Source: Bacillota bacterium
GTDB taxonomy: Bacteria > Bacillota > Clostridia > Oscillospirales > Ruminococcaceae
Assembly (NCBI GenBank): GCA_023388515.1
Contig: JAEWGD010000036.1
Span: 1 to 64,000, forward strand
Direction: 5' to 3'
DNA length: 64,000 nucleotides
Of the stretch, positions 34,954-43,555 are shown in pieces. The position numbers and the translations under genes were made by a program. The notes below the pieces were generated by a model. That model made no database searches and was not told where the DNA came from. It was given only the letters and a program-made list of their open reading frames with translations. Position 1 is the first letter of the stretch. Every line of letters begins with the position of its first letter.

Positions 34954-36078
34954 TCATTTATAAATCAAGCCGATTGAAATACACCAAACTCCATCTTTCT
35001 CCTGATGAATATATTGGTCAGCATCTATTTTATATTTTTCATTAGTATTTACATCATTTAATATTGTGAAAATCTCTCCATTATCAAATAAAGCTTTCTT
35101 CACCTGTTCAAATACTTCCTTATTAGCAAATTTTATATCAATATAATCCTTATTTGAGTTAACTGCAATTGTTGCCTCCCGTTTTATAATGCTATAAGCC
35201 TCATTATAATTACTAGCAACCAGCCCATTCATGTAATAGTAATTTGCATCAGTTGAATTACATTCGGGTGGTGCATAATTATTGCCCGATGGAAAATGAG
35301 TAATATCGTTTATCTCATTATCCATAACATTAAAGTATAAATGCCACGTTCTGTCAATATTTTCTTTAGTAAAAGGGTCATTCCAAGTCAAGTCCATATT
35401 GTAATATTTCCCATCAATCCGAACTATATTCCACTCATGATTTACCCCATCATCAGTCTGCCCAACAACAGTCATTGCACTTAGCCCCGACTCCCTCGCC
35501 AAATAAAGCAAAGTCTTTGCATATCCCTCACATTGTGCAAGATTATTAACTAAACAGCCATATATCGTACTCGTATTAACATCAACTTCCTGTGAATACT
35601 GGCAAACTTCTGCTATATAATCATGAATATACAGAATTTTTTCATATTCCGTTTCCTTTTGATTAACAGCCTCTAATATCGGCAAAGCTTTTTCATCAAT
35701 CTCACGCTGAAATTCTTCCTTTTTTTCTTCACTAATCTGATACAGCATTTTTACTTCCGACATTTTATCCGACAACATATACTGTGTATCAAGATAGAAA
35801 AAGCTTGGCTCTTGCCTATAAACCAAATTAAACACCTTTTCATACTCCTTACCACTTATCGTATACGGTAGTTTAATCTTTTTGTCCATATTTTCAATAC
35901 CATCATATAACGCTGTGTACGTTGCCTTTTCCACCTCTGTCAATTGTTGATAAGAATATCTCATTTCTGCCATGCTTTCATCAAGATAAGTAACTTCTTG
36001 AATTGGTGGTGATACAAGCGAACAACCACATAGCAACTGACATAAACACACAATTAGTACAAGTAAAAGCTTTTTCAT
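34954..36078 (-). CDS. Transglutaminase-like lipoprotein
   Basis: This 374-residue lipoprotein has the signal MKKLLLVLIVCLCQLLCGCS, with lipobox LLCGC. The mature part contains a transglutaminase/protease core. The catalytic cysteine is in NLAQCEGYAKTLLYLARESG, the histidine in VNHEWNIVRIDGKYYNMD and the aspartate in DLTWNDP. Such surface proteins may act on peptides or wall components; the substrate is unknown. The frame opens at a TTG (36090) overlapping the end of the upstream gene. I start at the ATG at 36078, which gives the standard lipoprotein signal. It follows the CNNM gene directly. Confidence 0.8.
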   Translation of the reverse strand: MKKLLLVLIVCLCQLLCGCSLVSPPIQEVTYLDESMAEMRYSYQQLTEVEKATYTALYDGIENMDKKIKLPYTISGKEYEKVFNLVYRQEPSFFYLDTQYMLSDKMSEVKMLYQISEEKKEEFQREIDEKALPILEAVNQKETEYEKILYIHDYIAEVCQYSQEVDVNTSTIYGCLVNNLAQCEGYAKTLLYLARESGLSAMTVVGQTDDGVNHEWNIVRIDGKYYNMDLTWNDPFTKENIDRTWHLYFNVMDNEINDITHFPSGNNYAPPECNSTDANYYYMNGLVASNYNEAYSIIKREATIAVNSNKDYIDIKFANKEVFEQVKKALFDNGEIFTILNDVNTNEKYKIDADQYIHQEKDGVWCISIGLIYK

Positions 36079-36082
36079 AATG

Positions 36083-37429
36083 CTAATCAATCCCTTGCTC
36101 AGATTGTTTCGGCTCTAATATTTTAGCTTTAATCTTAGTAACCCAATTATCCTCCGTCACTAATGCAGTAAGCTCTAAATCCTGATACTCTATTGATGGA
36201 ATTTCATCCTTATTGGGTATTCTTCCAAGCGTATCAACAAACAACGCACTCATTGTGTCATAATTATGACCATCAGGCAAAACCACTTTAAGCTGTGGCA
36301 AAATATCCTCAGGGTCTGCTGAGCCATCTATAACAAAAACTCCCTCAGATATTTCGGAAATTTCTGCTTCCTCGTCATCATACTCATCTTGTATATTTCC
36401 AACTATTTCTTCAAGTAAATCCTCCATAGTTACCATTCCAGCCGTCCCACCATACTCATCAATAACAATTGCAATCTGTGTCTTTTTAAGCGTCATGCTC
36501 TCAAAAACATCATTACATTTGCTGGTTTCAGGCACATACATAACCTTACGGATAAACTGTTTAACGCTAAATTCCTCTATTCGTTCGCCCCCAATGAGGC
36601 ATAATAAATCTTTAATATATAAAACCCCGATTATACTATCAATAGAATTTTCATAAACAGGTATTCTTGAAAAGCCCTCATTTATTACAAGCGTAACTAT
36701 ATCAGAAACCCTTGCATTAGCATCTACTGCAACCAAATCTGTCCTATGCGTCATTACCTCAGATACAGGCACATCACCAAACTCAAAAATATTGTTAATC
36801 ATAGTCCTTTGGCTTGCCTCAATAATTCCCGTTTCATTTCCAGCCTCAACCATCATCAATATTTCTTCTTCTGTTATAACGTCCTTTTCACTAGATACAG
36901 GAATTCTTATAATCTTGCAAATCAACGTGGAAACCGCAGAAGTGGCTGTGCTAAATAATGCCAAAACAGAAATAAGCAATCTTACAACACCAACGCTTTT
37001 TACTGCAAAGCTATCCTTGATATTTCTGGCAATAAGTCTAGGAATTGTATCAGTAAAAACCACAATAACCATAGCAGTTAACAGTGATATTATAACAATA
37101 GAAATAACCTCTAAAACGCCAAACCTCACCCCAGTAAAAAAATTGCTAAGTAATTTTGTAAGCGATGGATTAAAAGCCAATACTGAGCAAATTGAAATAA
37201 ACACACTCGAAAGTGCTTTTTGTATTGAAAATGCAATCATCATTTTACTTGGCGTTTCAATAAGCTTGAGCAACGCTTTATACTTCTTTTCCTTTTCTGC
37301 CAATGTTTTAACTTTTGAATCGTTTATTTCCATAATAGCGTGTTCACACACAGCAAAATATGCCCTTAATATTATAAAAACAAACAGAATGATTAAACTA
37401 ACCGTACTTCGACTCGAATCTGGATCCAT
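36083..37429 (-). CDS. CNNM/CorC family transporter-like protein (DUF21, two CBS domains, CorC)
   Basis: The 448 residues contain an N-terminal DUF21/CNNM membrane domain (four segments, about 1-185), then a CBS pair (VMTHRTDLVAVDANARVSDI and IRKVMYVPETSKCNDVFE) and a C-terminal CorC/HlyC domain (IVIDEYGGTAGMVTMEDLLE, GHNYDTMSALFV). Members are linked to magnesium or cobalt efflux; older annotations say hemolysin. GAGGAG lies 6 bases before the ATG. A near-consensus promoter is upstream. Confidence 0.88.
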   Translation of the reverse strand: MDPDSSRSTVSLIILFVFIILRAYFAVCEHAIMEINDSKVKTLAEKEKKYKALLKLIETPSKMMIAFSIQKALSSVFISICSVLAFNPSLTKLLSNFFTGVRFGVLEVISIVIISLLTAMVIVVFTDTIPRLIARNIKDSFAVKSVGVVRLLISVLALFSTATSAVSTLICKIIRIPVSSEKDVITEEEILMMVEAGNETGIIEASQRTMINNIFEFGDVPVSEVMTHRTDLVAVDANARVSDIVTLVINEGFSRIPVYENSIDSIIGVLYIKDLLCLIGGERIEEFSVKQFIRKVMYVPETSKCNDVFESMTLKKTQIAIVIDEYGGTAGMVTMEDLLEEIVGNIQDEYDDEEAEISEISEGVFVIDGSADPEDILPQLKVVLPDGHNYDTMSALFVDTLGRIPNKDEIPSIEYQDLELTALVTEDNWVTKIKAKILEPKQSEQGID

Positions 37430-37474
37430 CTTCTTCTCCTCTAAATTAAAATTATCCTTTTACAGATTATCTTT

Positions 37475-37503
37475 AGTATATAATATCCACCTAAGCTTGT
37501 CAA
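37475..37503 (-). promoter_or_regulatory. Promoter of the CNNM gene
   Basis: On the minus strand, TTGACA (37498-37503) and TATACT (37475-37480) are spaced 17 bases apart, about 45 bases before the start. The 357-base gap 37430-37786 holds this promoter and the one for the next gene; nothing else was recognised. Confidence 0.75.
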
Positions 37504-37630
37504 TGGACTAAAGGCTACAATTTGGCTACAATAAGAGTACTCATAAAGTGATACAAAAACCTATCCGTTCATGTTTAAACATATATTAAATATATTTATC
37601 TTAAAGTTTTGGTAAACTCACGCTTTTTTG

Positions 37631-37659
37631 TTGTTACTTGTAAAGAGTTATGGTATAAT
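37631..37659 (+). promoter_or_regulatory. Promoter of the DUF3592-like gene
   Basis: TTGTTA (37631-37636) and TATAAT (37654-37659) with a 17-base spacer; the leader to the likely start is about 120 bases. Confidence 0.55.
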
Positions 37660-37786
37660 TAAGACATATAAAATTATGAGATACAGGCACGTCCAATCAA
37701 GTTAGATTTACATCTCTTTGGTTATAATTCAAATGTGGTTGTTATTATTGATACTTATTGTAAATTTATAATAAGGGGGGATTCTT

Positions 37787-38206
37787 ATTAAAACAAAAAA
37801 AGAGTTGCTATTTTGGAGAATAGTATTTGTTGTTTTTACTGTTGTTGGTTTTGTTTATATGACAAGGACATTCGTTGTTAATAAAATAAGGTATTCAAAA
37901 TTTGTTACCGTTGATGCAGAAATCATTGATATTTCATCTTGGGGAGCAGAAGGTGGAGATTTTCATATTACATATGAGTTTGAACTTGAAGAAAAAACTT
38001 ACAATGCTTCCATAGGGGTACAATCCTCTCATGAAGAAGTCGGAAAATTTGAAGAAATCCGCATAAATCCCAATAAACCTACTGAAATCGAGGATAAACG
38101 AACCACGAACGCATCTCTTTTTTTCGCTATTTTCTGTGGAGGAATCTTAATATTTTTCATCGTTGGATTATGTGTAGAGAGGGCTAATCGTTTGCGAGAT
38201 TTATAA
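37787..38206 (+). CDS. DUF3592-like membrane protein, probable ATT start
   Basis: If started at ATT (37787) the protein has 139 residues and begins MKTKKELLFWRIVFVV, with one N-terminal and one C-terminal membrane segment around a beta-rich domain (VDAEIIDISSWGAEGGDFHI) like DUF3592 proteins. AAGGGGGG (37773-37780) ends 6 bases before this ATT; an in-frame TAA sits just upstream; the next possible start, TTG at 37805, is 24 bases from the ribosome site. No ATG is available. Either ATT is used, as in infC, or an ATG has mutated and expression is reduced. Function is unknown. Confidence 0.6.
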   Translation: MKTKKELLFWRIVFVVFTVVGFVYMTRTFVVNKIRYSKFVTVDAEIIDISSWGAEGGDFHITYEFELEEKTYNASIGVQSSHEEVGKFEEIRINPNKPTEIEDKRTTNASLFFAIFCGGILIFFIVGLCVERANRLRDL

Positions 38207-38269
38207 AAGTACTCCATATTTTATAGCTACAATAAGATATACAATTACAACTAACTATATCCACAAATG

Positions 38270-38295
38270 AGGACGGTACTAATTAGCACCGTCCT
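38270..38295. terminator. Terminator between the DUF3592-like gene and cimA
   Basis: AGGACGGT (38270-38277) pairs with ACCGTCCT (38288-38295) and is followed by T-rich sequence on the plus strand. It may serve both convergent genes. Confidence 0.6.
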
Positions 38296-38304
38296 TTACA
38301 TTTA

Positions 38305-39870
38305 TTATTTTATGCTTTTTACCAGCTTATATTCTAAGCTATCAACAAGGGCCTCAACAGATGCCTCTATAATATCCGTTGACGCACCAACCGTTGTCCA
38401 TGCGTTCACACCATCAGTTGTTTCAATCAAAACCCTAACTATTGCGGCAGTTGCAGAGCCAGAATCCATAACCCTTACCTTATAGTCAACCAAATACACC
38501 TCATCAAGCTGTGAATAGAACATGCCCAACGCCTGTCTAATAGCCTTATCAATTGCGTTTACAGGACCTTTTCCCTCATCAGCAGAAATTTCTGTTTTAT
38601 CCCCCACCTTAACCTTAACAATTGCACTATCAAGTAGATTTGCATTATCGGATTTTTCGCCAATGATTTTATAATACTCAATATTGAAAAATGGTTTATA
38701 TTTCTTTAAAAACCTCATAACCAACAGTTCAAATGAAGCCTCTGCTGCCTCATACTGATAACCCAAATACTCCTGTTGCTTTAGCAATTCAATAATCTGC
38801 CCAACTTCTTCACTATCCTTTGTAAGCTCGGGAGCAAGCTTTTTCAGCTTATCCATAATAACTGCACGCCCTGCAACCTCTGATACAAGAATATTACGCT
38901 CATTTCCTATAACATTTGGCTCAACGTGTTCAAAGCTTTTTGAGTTTTTCTTAACGCCATCAACGTGCATACCAGCCTTATGTGAAAAAGCATTCTTGCC
39001 AACATAAGCATGGCAATCTGGCAAAGCAATATTAGAAATTTCAGCAATATGCCTTGCCGTTACCGTAAGCAGCGGCATTTTATCTACATCTATACAATCA
39101 TAACCTAATTTCAACTGTAAGCTTGGAATTATCGCTGAAAGGTTGGTGTTCCCACAACGCTCACCTGTTCCAATAAACGTTCCCTGTACTTGAACTGCAC
39201 CAGCCTTAATTGCTGATAAACTATTAGCAACTGCACATTCCATATCGTTATGGCAATGAATTCCTATTGAAACATTCAAAGTTTCAGCACATTTCTTAGT
39301 AATCTCATATATCTCATCTGGAAAACATCCACCATTTGTATCACAAAGAACTATCCTTGATGCACCAGCTTTTTCAGCCACTTTAAGCGTTTCAAGTGCA
39401 TATTCAGCAGATAATTTATAGCCATCAAAGAAATGTTCAGCGTCATAAAACACAATCTTGCCCAATCCAACTAAATAGCTAACTGTATCATAAATCATGT
39501 CAAGATTTTCCTGCAAGGTAGCTTTAATTATCTCCTCAACATGGAGCTTTGAGCTTTTACCAAAAATAGAAATGTAGTCAGCACCAGATGTAACCAACGC
39601 ATTCAAGTTGCTATCTTCCTCTGGTTTAATCCCTTTTCTTTTAGTAGCACCAAACGCAACCAGCTTAGAATTCTTCATTTTATATGCAATTGCCTTTTGA
39701 AAAAACTCCACGTCCTTTTGGTTTGAAGATGGATTTCCAGCCTCAATATAATCTACACCAAACTCATCAAGAGCCTTCATTATATTAAGCTTATCAGCAA
39801 CTGAATATGAAATTCCACATCCCTGTGCCCCATCTCTAAGACTGGAATCAAATATTTCAATCTTTTTCAT
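38305..39870 (-). CDS. cimA: (R)-citramalate synthase
   Basis: CimA (521 residues) condenses pyruvate and acetyl-CoA to citramalate, opening the threonine-independent route to 2-oxobutyrate and isoleucine. It belongs to the isopropylmalate synthase family: DSSLRDGAQGCGISYSV holds the metal/catalytic residues, HCHNDMECAVANSLSAIKAG the metal histidines, and a C-terminal LeuA dimer domain (VKVGDKTEISADEGKGPVNA) carries feedback regulation. Length and the DSSLRDGAQG start fit CimA rather than LeuA or homocitrate synthase. I start at the ATG at 39870, which has AAGGAG upstream; it overlaps the ilvB 3' end region and forms an operon with ilvB. Confidence 0.88.
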   Translation of the reverse strand: MKKIEIFDSSLRDGAQGCGISYSVADKLNIMKALDEFGVDYIEAGNPSSNQKDVEFFQKAIAYKMKNSKLVAFGATKRKGIKPEEDSNLNALVTSGADYISIFGKSSKLHVEEIIKATLQENLDMIYDTVSYLVGLGKIVFYDAEHFFDGYKLSAEYALETLKVAEKAGASRIVLCDTNGGCFPDEIYEITKKCAETLNVSIGIHCHNDMECAVANSLSAIKAGAVQVQGTFIGTGERCGNTNLSAIIPSLQLKLGYDCIDVDKMPLLTVTARHIAEISNIALPDCHAYVGKNAFSHKAGMHVDGVKKNSKSFEHVEPNVIGNERNILVSEVAGRAVIMDKLKKLAPELTKDSEEVGQIIELLKQQEYLGYQYEAAEASFELLVMRFLKKYKPFFNIEYYKIIGEKSDNANLLDSAIVKVKVGDKTEISADEGKGPVNAIDKAIRQALGMFYSQLDEVYLVDYKVRVMDSGSATAAIVRVLIETTDGVNAWTTVGASTDIIEASVEALVDSLEYKLVKSIK

Positions 39871-39884
39871 AATACAACTCCTTT

Positions 39885-41576
39885 TTAATGTGTGTCGATA
39901 CAAAGTATCGGCTCATAAACAGATGCACCAGCAGGAACCATAGGTAAAACATTGATGTCCTTGCCAATTCTGCAATCAATTAAAACAGGTTCATTCAATT
40001 CAATTGCCTTTTTCAAAATTTCTTCAACCTCTGACTTTTTACTTATAGTGTACGCTTTTAATCCGAAAGCATTGGCAAGCATTACAAAATCAGTATCCTT
40101 ATCAAGCGTTGTATTCGAAAAACGCTTATCATAAAACATTCTCTGCCACTGCCTAACCATACCCAAAACATTGTTATTTAGAATAAGCTCGACAACAGGT
40201 ATTTTATACTTCGCCATTGTTGAAAGCTCTGTCAAGTTCATATAAAAACTTCCATCACCTGCGATATTAACAACGGTCTTATCTGGATTTCCCATCTTTG
40301 AGCCAATCGCTGCACCCAAGCCATAACCCATAGTTCCAAGCCCACCCGATGTCGCAAAACTTCTGCGTTCCTGAAAATTATAAAACTGTGCTGCCCACAT
40401 TTGATGCTGTCCGACTTCAGTTGTAATAACTGCCTTGCCATCAGTTAGCTTGTCTAGTGTTTCTATCACGAACTGTGGAAGTACAGCCTCCTCGTCCTCC
40501 GACTGCATAAAAACAGGATACTCCTCTTTCCAAGAATAAACCTTATCCATCCACTCTTTATGGCTTTGTTGAGGAAGAGCCTTGTTCATCTCCTTTAATA
40601 TATATGTGAGATTTCCAACAACATTATAATCAACAATAATATTTTTATTAACCTCAGCAGGGTCAATGTCAATATGAAGAACCTTTGTACCCTTAGCAAA
40701 TGTGCTAGTGTTACAGCTAACTCTATCGCTAAAACGTGAGCCCAAAACTATCATCAAGTCACATTCACCAATAGTTAGCGATGATGTTTTCGTGCCATGC
40801 ATTCCTAACATTCCAATAAATCTCTTATCGCTGTTATCAAAAGCACACTGCCCCATAAGTGATAACGCAACAGGAGCGTCAACCATCTCTGCAAACCTCT
40901 TAAATTCGTCAACCGTATCCGAAAGCACAACTCCACCACCTGCATAAATAAATGGGCGTTCAGCTTTCTTAATTATTTCAACAGCATTTCTTATTTCATC
41001 ATCAAGAGTCTTGCTTTTTTCAAACACATACTCCCTAACAGCCTTTTTCTCATATTCAACCAACTGTGCAGTTATATCCTTTGGAACATCAATCAAAACA
41101 GGTCCTTTTCTTCCCTCATTAGCGATATAAAAAGCCTCTCTTACTATGTCAGCAAGCTTGTCTATATCCTTGACTATATAATTATGCTTAGTAATCGGCA
41201 TGGTAATTCCTGTTATATCAACCTCTTGAAAGCTATCTAGTCCAAGTAGATTTGTTGCCACATTCCCAGTAATCGCAACCATAGGAATTCCGTCCATGAA
41301 AGCAGTCGCAAGCCCCGTTACAAGATTAGTCGCACCAGGACCAGATGTTGCAATTACAACGCCTGTTTTCCCCGTTGTTCTTGAGTATCCATCAGCCGCA
41401 TGAGATGCCCCTTGTTCATGAGATGTAAGAATATGTGTTATTTTATCGCTATACTTATAAAGTGCATCATAAATATTAAGCACTGCACCACCAGGATAAC
41501 CAAAAACAGTATCAACACCCTGTTCCATCAAACATTGTAAAATCACTTCCGCACCATTTAATTTCATTTTCTTCAT
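39885..41576 (-). CDS. ilvB: Acetolactate synthase, large subunit
   Basis: IlvB (563 residues) is the thiamine-diphosphate enzyme that makes acetolactate (valine, leucine) or acetohydroxybutyrate (isoleucine). Visible are VFGYPGGAVLNIYDALY, the catalytic glutamate segment HEQGASHAADGYSR, ATSGPGATNLVTGLA, and the ThDP motif GDGSFYMNLTELSTMAKY. No small regulatory subunit (ilvN/ilvH) follows; cimA comes next, so 2-oxobutyrate from citramalate can feed this enzyme. Expression is under the T-box leader upstream. Confidence 0.93.
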   Translation of the reverse strand: MKKMKLNGAEVILQCLMEQGVDTVFGYPGGAVLNIYDALYKYSDKITHILTSHEQGASHAADGYSRTTGKTGVVIATSGPGATNLVTGLATAFMDGIPMVAITGNVATNLLGLDSFQEVDITGITMPITKHNYIVKDIDKLADIVREAFYIANEGRKGPVLIDVPKDITAQLVEYEKKAVREYVFEKSKTLDDEIRNAVEIIKKAERPFIYAGGGVVLSDTVDEFKRFAEMVDAPVALSLMGQCAFDNSDKRFIGMLGMHGTKTSSLTIGECDLMIVLGSRFSDRVSCNTSTFAKGTKVLHIDIDPAEVNKNIIVDYNVVGNLTYILKEMNKALPQQSHKEWMDKVYSWKEEYPVFMQSEDEEAVLPQFVIETLDKLTDGKAVITTEVGQHQMWAAQFYNFQERRSFATSGGLGTMGYGLGAAIGSKMGNPDKTVVNIAGDGSFYMNLTELSTMAKYKIPVVELILNNNVLGMVRQWQRMFYDKRFSNTTLDKDTDFVMLANAFGLKAYTISKKSEVEEILKKAIELNEPVLIDCRIGKDINVLPMVPAGASVYEPILCIDTH

Positions 41577-41594
41577 TCCTTTACAGTTAATTTA

Positions 41595-41880
41595 TATTTA
41601 AATACAAAAATGCTTCACCTCTTAAATTTAAGAGGTGAAGCATAAAATACTCCACGGTACCACTCTCATTGACATAAAATGCCCACTTAGTCGCATCAAA
41701 TAATGCGTATCTCTATAACGTGAGAAACCCGTTCCAACTTACTAGCTACACAGCGTTCGGCGGACAGCTCAAAGGTGATCTAATCACAAAAAACCTTTAC
41801 TGTTTCACACCAACCAACAGCTCTCTGAAAATGGTTATTTTTGCTTTATTCCTTATCGTCGCCTTTTTATAATTTATAGT
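41595..41880 (-). promoter_or_regulatory. T-box riboswitch of ilvB-cimA, probably isoleucine-specific
   Basis: On the minus strand, the leader has AGAGAGC and GGTTGGTGTGAAACAG of Stem I, then a T-box core AGTGGTACCGTGG (about 41653-41665), and ends in a terminator. GATCACCTTTGAGCTGTC forms the 3' side of Stem I; the triplet ATC (41777-41779) just before ACCTT lies where the specifier codon is expected, giving isoleucine. Uncharged tRNA would favour the antiterminator and read-through into ilvB. Family assignment is firm; the specifier is inferred by eye. Confidence 0.85.
41611..41642 (-). terminator. T-box terminator hairpin
   Basis: A 32-base perfect palindrome (16-bp arms) is followed on the minus strand by TTTTT. 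The antiterminator competes for its 5' arm region in the T-box mechanism. Confidence 0.85.
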
Positions 41881-41906
41881 GTAACACATATCTTTCTATT
41901 TGTCAA
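41878..41906 (-). promoter_or_regulatory. Promoter of the T-box/ilvB transcript
   Basis: On the minus strand, TTGACA (41901-41906) and TACACT (41878-41883) with a 17-base spacer. Downstream plus-strand DNA to 42023 is AT-rich, with a TATAAT at 41998-42003 for the next gene but no clear -35. Confidence 0.75.
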
Positions 41907-42023
41907 CCACTTTTAAAAATAATTTTCCACAAATCACATCATCAAAAACTATGTAAAATGCCTGTATAAAAAAATAATACATGGAAACAATATTTATTAT
42001 AATCTTTTAATGGGGGTATGTAA

Positions 42024-42209
42024 ATGGAAATGAACACACAGGACTATCTTAAAAAGGCTTTACTGGACACTCAAGAACGTGTGAGGGACTTTATGATTTA
42101 TTCGCAAAAGATAGAAGATGAAAATCTTCAAGACTTTTTTAAGCAATATGCTGAATCAGAGGGGTATCAGGCACAAAAGCTACAAGAATACATTCAATCC
42201 TGTCAGTAA
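42024..42209 (+). CDS. Small helical hypothetical protein (61 aa)
   Basis: The 61 residues are almost entirely predicted alpha-helix: a first helix (YLKKALLDTQERVRDFMIYS), then KIEDENLQDFFKQYAESEGY and QAQKLQEYIQ. The helix pair recalls a half of ferritin-like or spore-coat-type bundles, but I cannot assign a family. GGGGG lies 8-12 bases before the ATG. A second tiny gene follows after 18 bases, so they probably form a bicistronic unit. Confidence 0.65.
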   Translation: MEMNTQDYLKKALLDTQERVRDFMIYSQKIEDENLQDFFKQYAESEGYQAQKLQEYIQSCQ

Positions 42210-42227
42210 ATAATTGGAGGTATATAT

Positions 42228-42338
42228 ATGCAAGAAAAGGATAAAGAAACTAAAACCAATACAAAAGATGGCGAAGATCAAAACAAACAACATAACATAA
42301 AAAAGGAAGCCCTAGGACCTAATACTCAAAGGAGATAA
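42228..42338 (+). CDS. Very small charged protein (36 aa)
   Basis: ATG at 42228 is preceded by GGAGG 7 bases upstream, and the frame closes with TAA at 42336-42338. The product is highly hydrophilic (many Lys, Glu, Asn and Gln) and ends KKEALGPNTQRR. It has no hydrophobic segment, so is probably cytoplasmic or an intrinsically disordered partner of the preceding 61-residue protein. A terminator hairpin follows about 20 bases later, which defines the two genes as a complete unit. Confidence 0.55.
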   Translation: MQEKDKETKTNTKDGEDQNKQHNIKKEALGPNTQRR

Positions 42339-42359
42339 TTGTATCTCCTCATTGTAAAA

Positions 42360-42379
42360 GCCCTGACAAATGTCAGGGC
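42360..42379. terminator. Terminator after the two small genes
   Basis: GCCCTGAC and GTCAGGGC are perfect 8-bp arms with a 4-base loop; it lies between the small genes (+) and ruvX (-). Confidence 0.75.
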
Positions 42380-42403
42380 AAAATTACTTTCCCTTTGGAA
42401 TCT

Positions 42404-42426
42404 CATTATAAATCCATCGGAGATAC
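42404..42426 (-). repeat. 23-base dispersed repeat, inverted relative to 33904-33926
   Basis: The reverse complement of this segment equals 33904-33926 exactly (GTATCTCC...TAATG). It lies just after the ruvX stop, again next to a terminator. The GC-rich remainder of the element is absent. Confidence 0.7.
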
Positions 42427-42431
42427 AGCTT

Positions 42432-42851
42432 TTATCCAATATTTTTGCGATATTCCATATAACTTTCAAGAATAATTGTAGCTGCTACTGCGTCAATAAT
42501 TGCCTTGCGTTTCTTTCCTCTTGTATTTGTCTGATTAAGATAATTATGTGCTGAAACAGTTGTACAGCGTTCGTCCCACATCTCAACTGGAATATCAACC
42601 TTTTCTGCAAGCATATCTGCAAAAAGTTTACATTTATCGGCTCTCTCACCGATAGTTCCGTTCATATTCACAGGATAGCCGACTACAATCTTCTCAACGT
42701 CATTTTCCTTTGCCAGTGCAGATACTTTTAATATACAATTATCGAAATCTTTTTCCTCCACAACGCATAATGGTGAGGCTAAATACTCCGTTTTATCACA
42801 TACTGCTAGTCCTGTTCTTGAATCGCCGAAATCAACTGACATTATTTTCAT
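42432..42851 (-). CDS. ruvX: Holliday junction resolvase-like / pre-16S rRNA nuclease (YqgF)
   Basis: RuvX/YqgF (139 residues) has the RNase H fold. Motifs are MSVDFGDSRTGLAVCD at the start, VVGYPVNMNGTIGERA in the middle and WDERCTTVSAHNYL with IDAVAATIILESYM at the end. The family matures the 5' end of 16S rRNA in E. coli. Its start overlaps the phosphatase stop by four bases, so translation is coupled. Confidence 0.9.
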   Translation of the reverse strand: MKIMSVDFGDSRTGLAVCDKTEYLASPLCVVEEKDFDNCILKVSALAKENDVEKIVVGYPVNMNGTIGERADKCKLFADMLAEKVDIPVEMWDERCTTVSAHNYLNQTNTRGKKRKAIIDAVAATIILESYMEYRKNIG

Positions 42852-43555
42852 TTAATAAAATCCTCACACTCTTTTTGTGCTTCTGAATACTCTCCGTTTT
42901 CAGATTTACACCAATCGGAAAAAGCCAATGTTGATAGCTCATATGGAAGATGGTCAGAATTGTTCTTATAAACCAAATTTGGAGTTAAGTCAGCTCCGTA
43001 TTCAATGAGGGAAACAGAGGTGTTATCCGACCAACCTACGTCATGAAGCTTATCAAGTGTATTCCCACTCGCATAGCATAAATAGGTTCTAATCGCACAG
43101 CCATGTGAAACAATAGCAACACTCTTGCCCATATTTTGTAAAACTATCTCCCCTATTGTTTTCTGCATTCTCTCTGAAACCTCAACCATAGTTTCACCAT
43201 TTTCAATATAAAACTCATGCATTTTATATGTCCAAAGGTTAAATTCAACAGGATAAAGAGTAGGCAAATCCGCCCACTTCTTCCCTTCCCATAATCCACC
43301 GTTAATTTCAATTAACTTTTCATCATGGATAATGTTAAGCCCATGATACTTATTAACAGCCTTTGCAGTTTCTTTTGCACGAATTAAGGGACTTGAGTAT
43401 ATCACATCAAGCTGAGTATCCTTGAACCTTTCACTAAGTTCTGTAAGCTGTCTATGCCCCTTTTCAGTTATGTTTTCATCTGTTCGCCCCTGAAAAGTTT
43501 CGTTTATATTGCCCATTGCCTCTGCATGACGTATCAGATAAACTCTTGTTACCAC
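42848..43555 (-). CDS. Histidine phosphatase family protein
   Basis: This 235-residue protein is a phosphoglycerate-mutase-like phosphatase. The phosphohistidine loop is LIRHAEAMGN at the N terminus; the acid/base region INGGLWEGKKWADL and the second histidine in AIVSHGCAIRTYLCY are in place. The substrate is unknown. It starts within the last bases of pyrD, so it appears to be a tail gene of the pyr operon, but a role in pyrimidine metabolism is not shown. Confidence 0.85.
   Translation of the reverse strand: MVTRVYLIRHAEAMGNINETFQGRTDENITEKGHRQLTELSERFKDTQLDVIYSSPLIRAKETAKAVNKYHGLNIIHDEKLIEINGGLWEGKKWADLPTLYPVEFNLWTYKMHEFYIENGETMVEVSERMQKTIGEIVLQNMGKSVAIVSHGCAIRTYLCYASGNTLDKLHDVGWSDNTSVSLIEYGADLTPNLVYKNNSDHLPYELSTLAFSDWCKSENGEYSEAQKECEDFIK

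Noticed and set aside
36792..37511. 239-codon plus-strand frame opposite the CNNM gene
   Set aside because: It mirrors a hydrophobic membrane gene; the minus-strand product has clear DUF21, CBS and CorC motifs, so this is a shadow.
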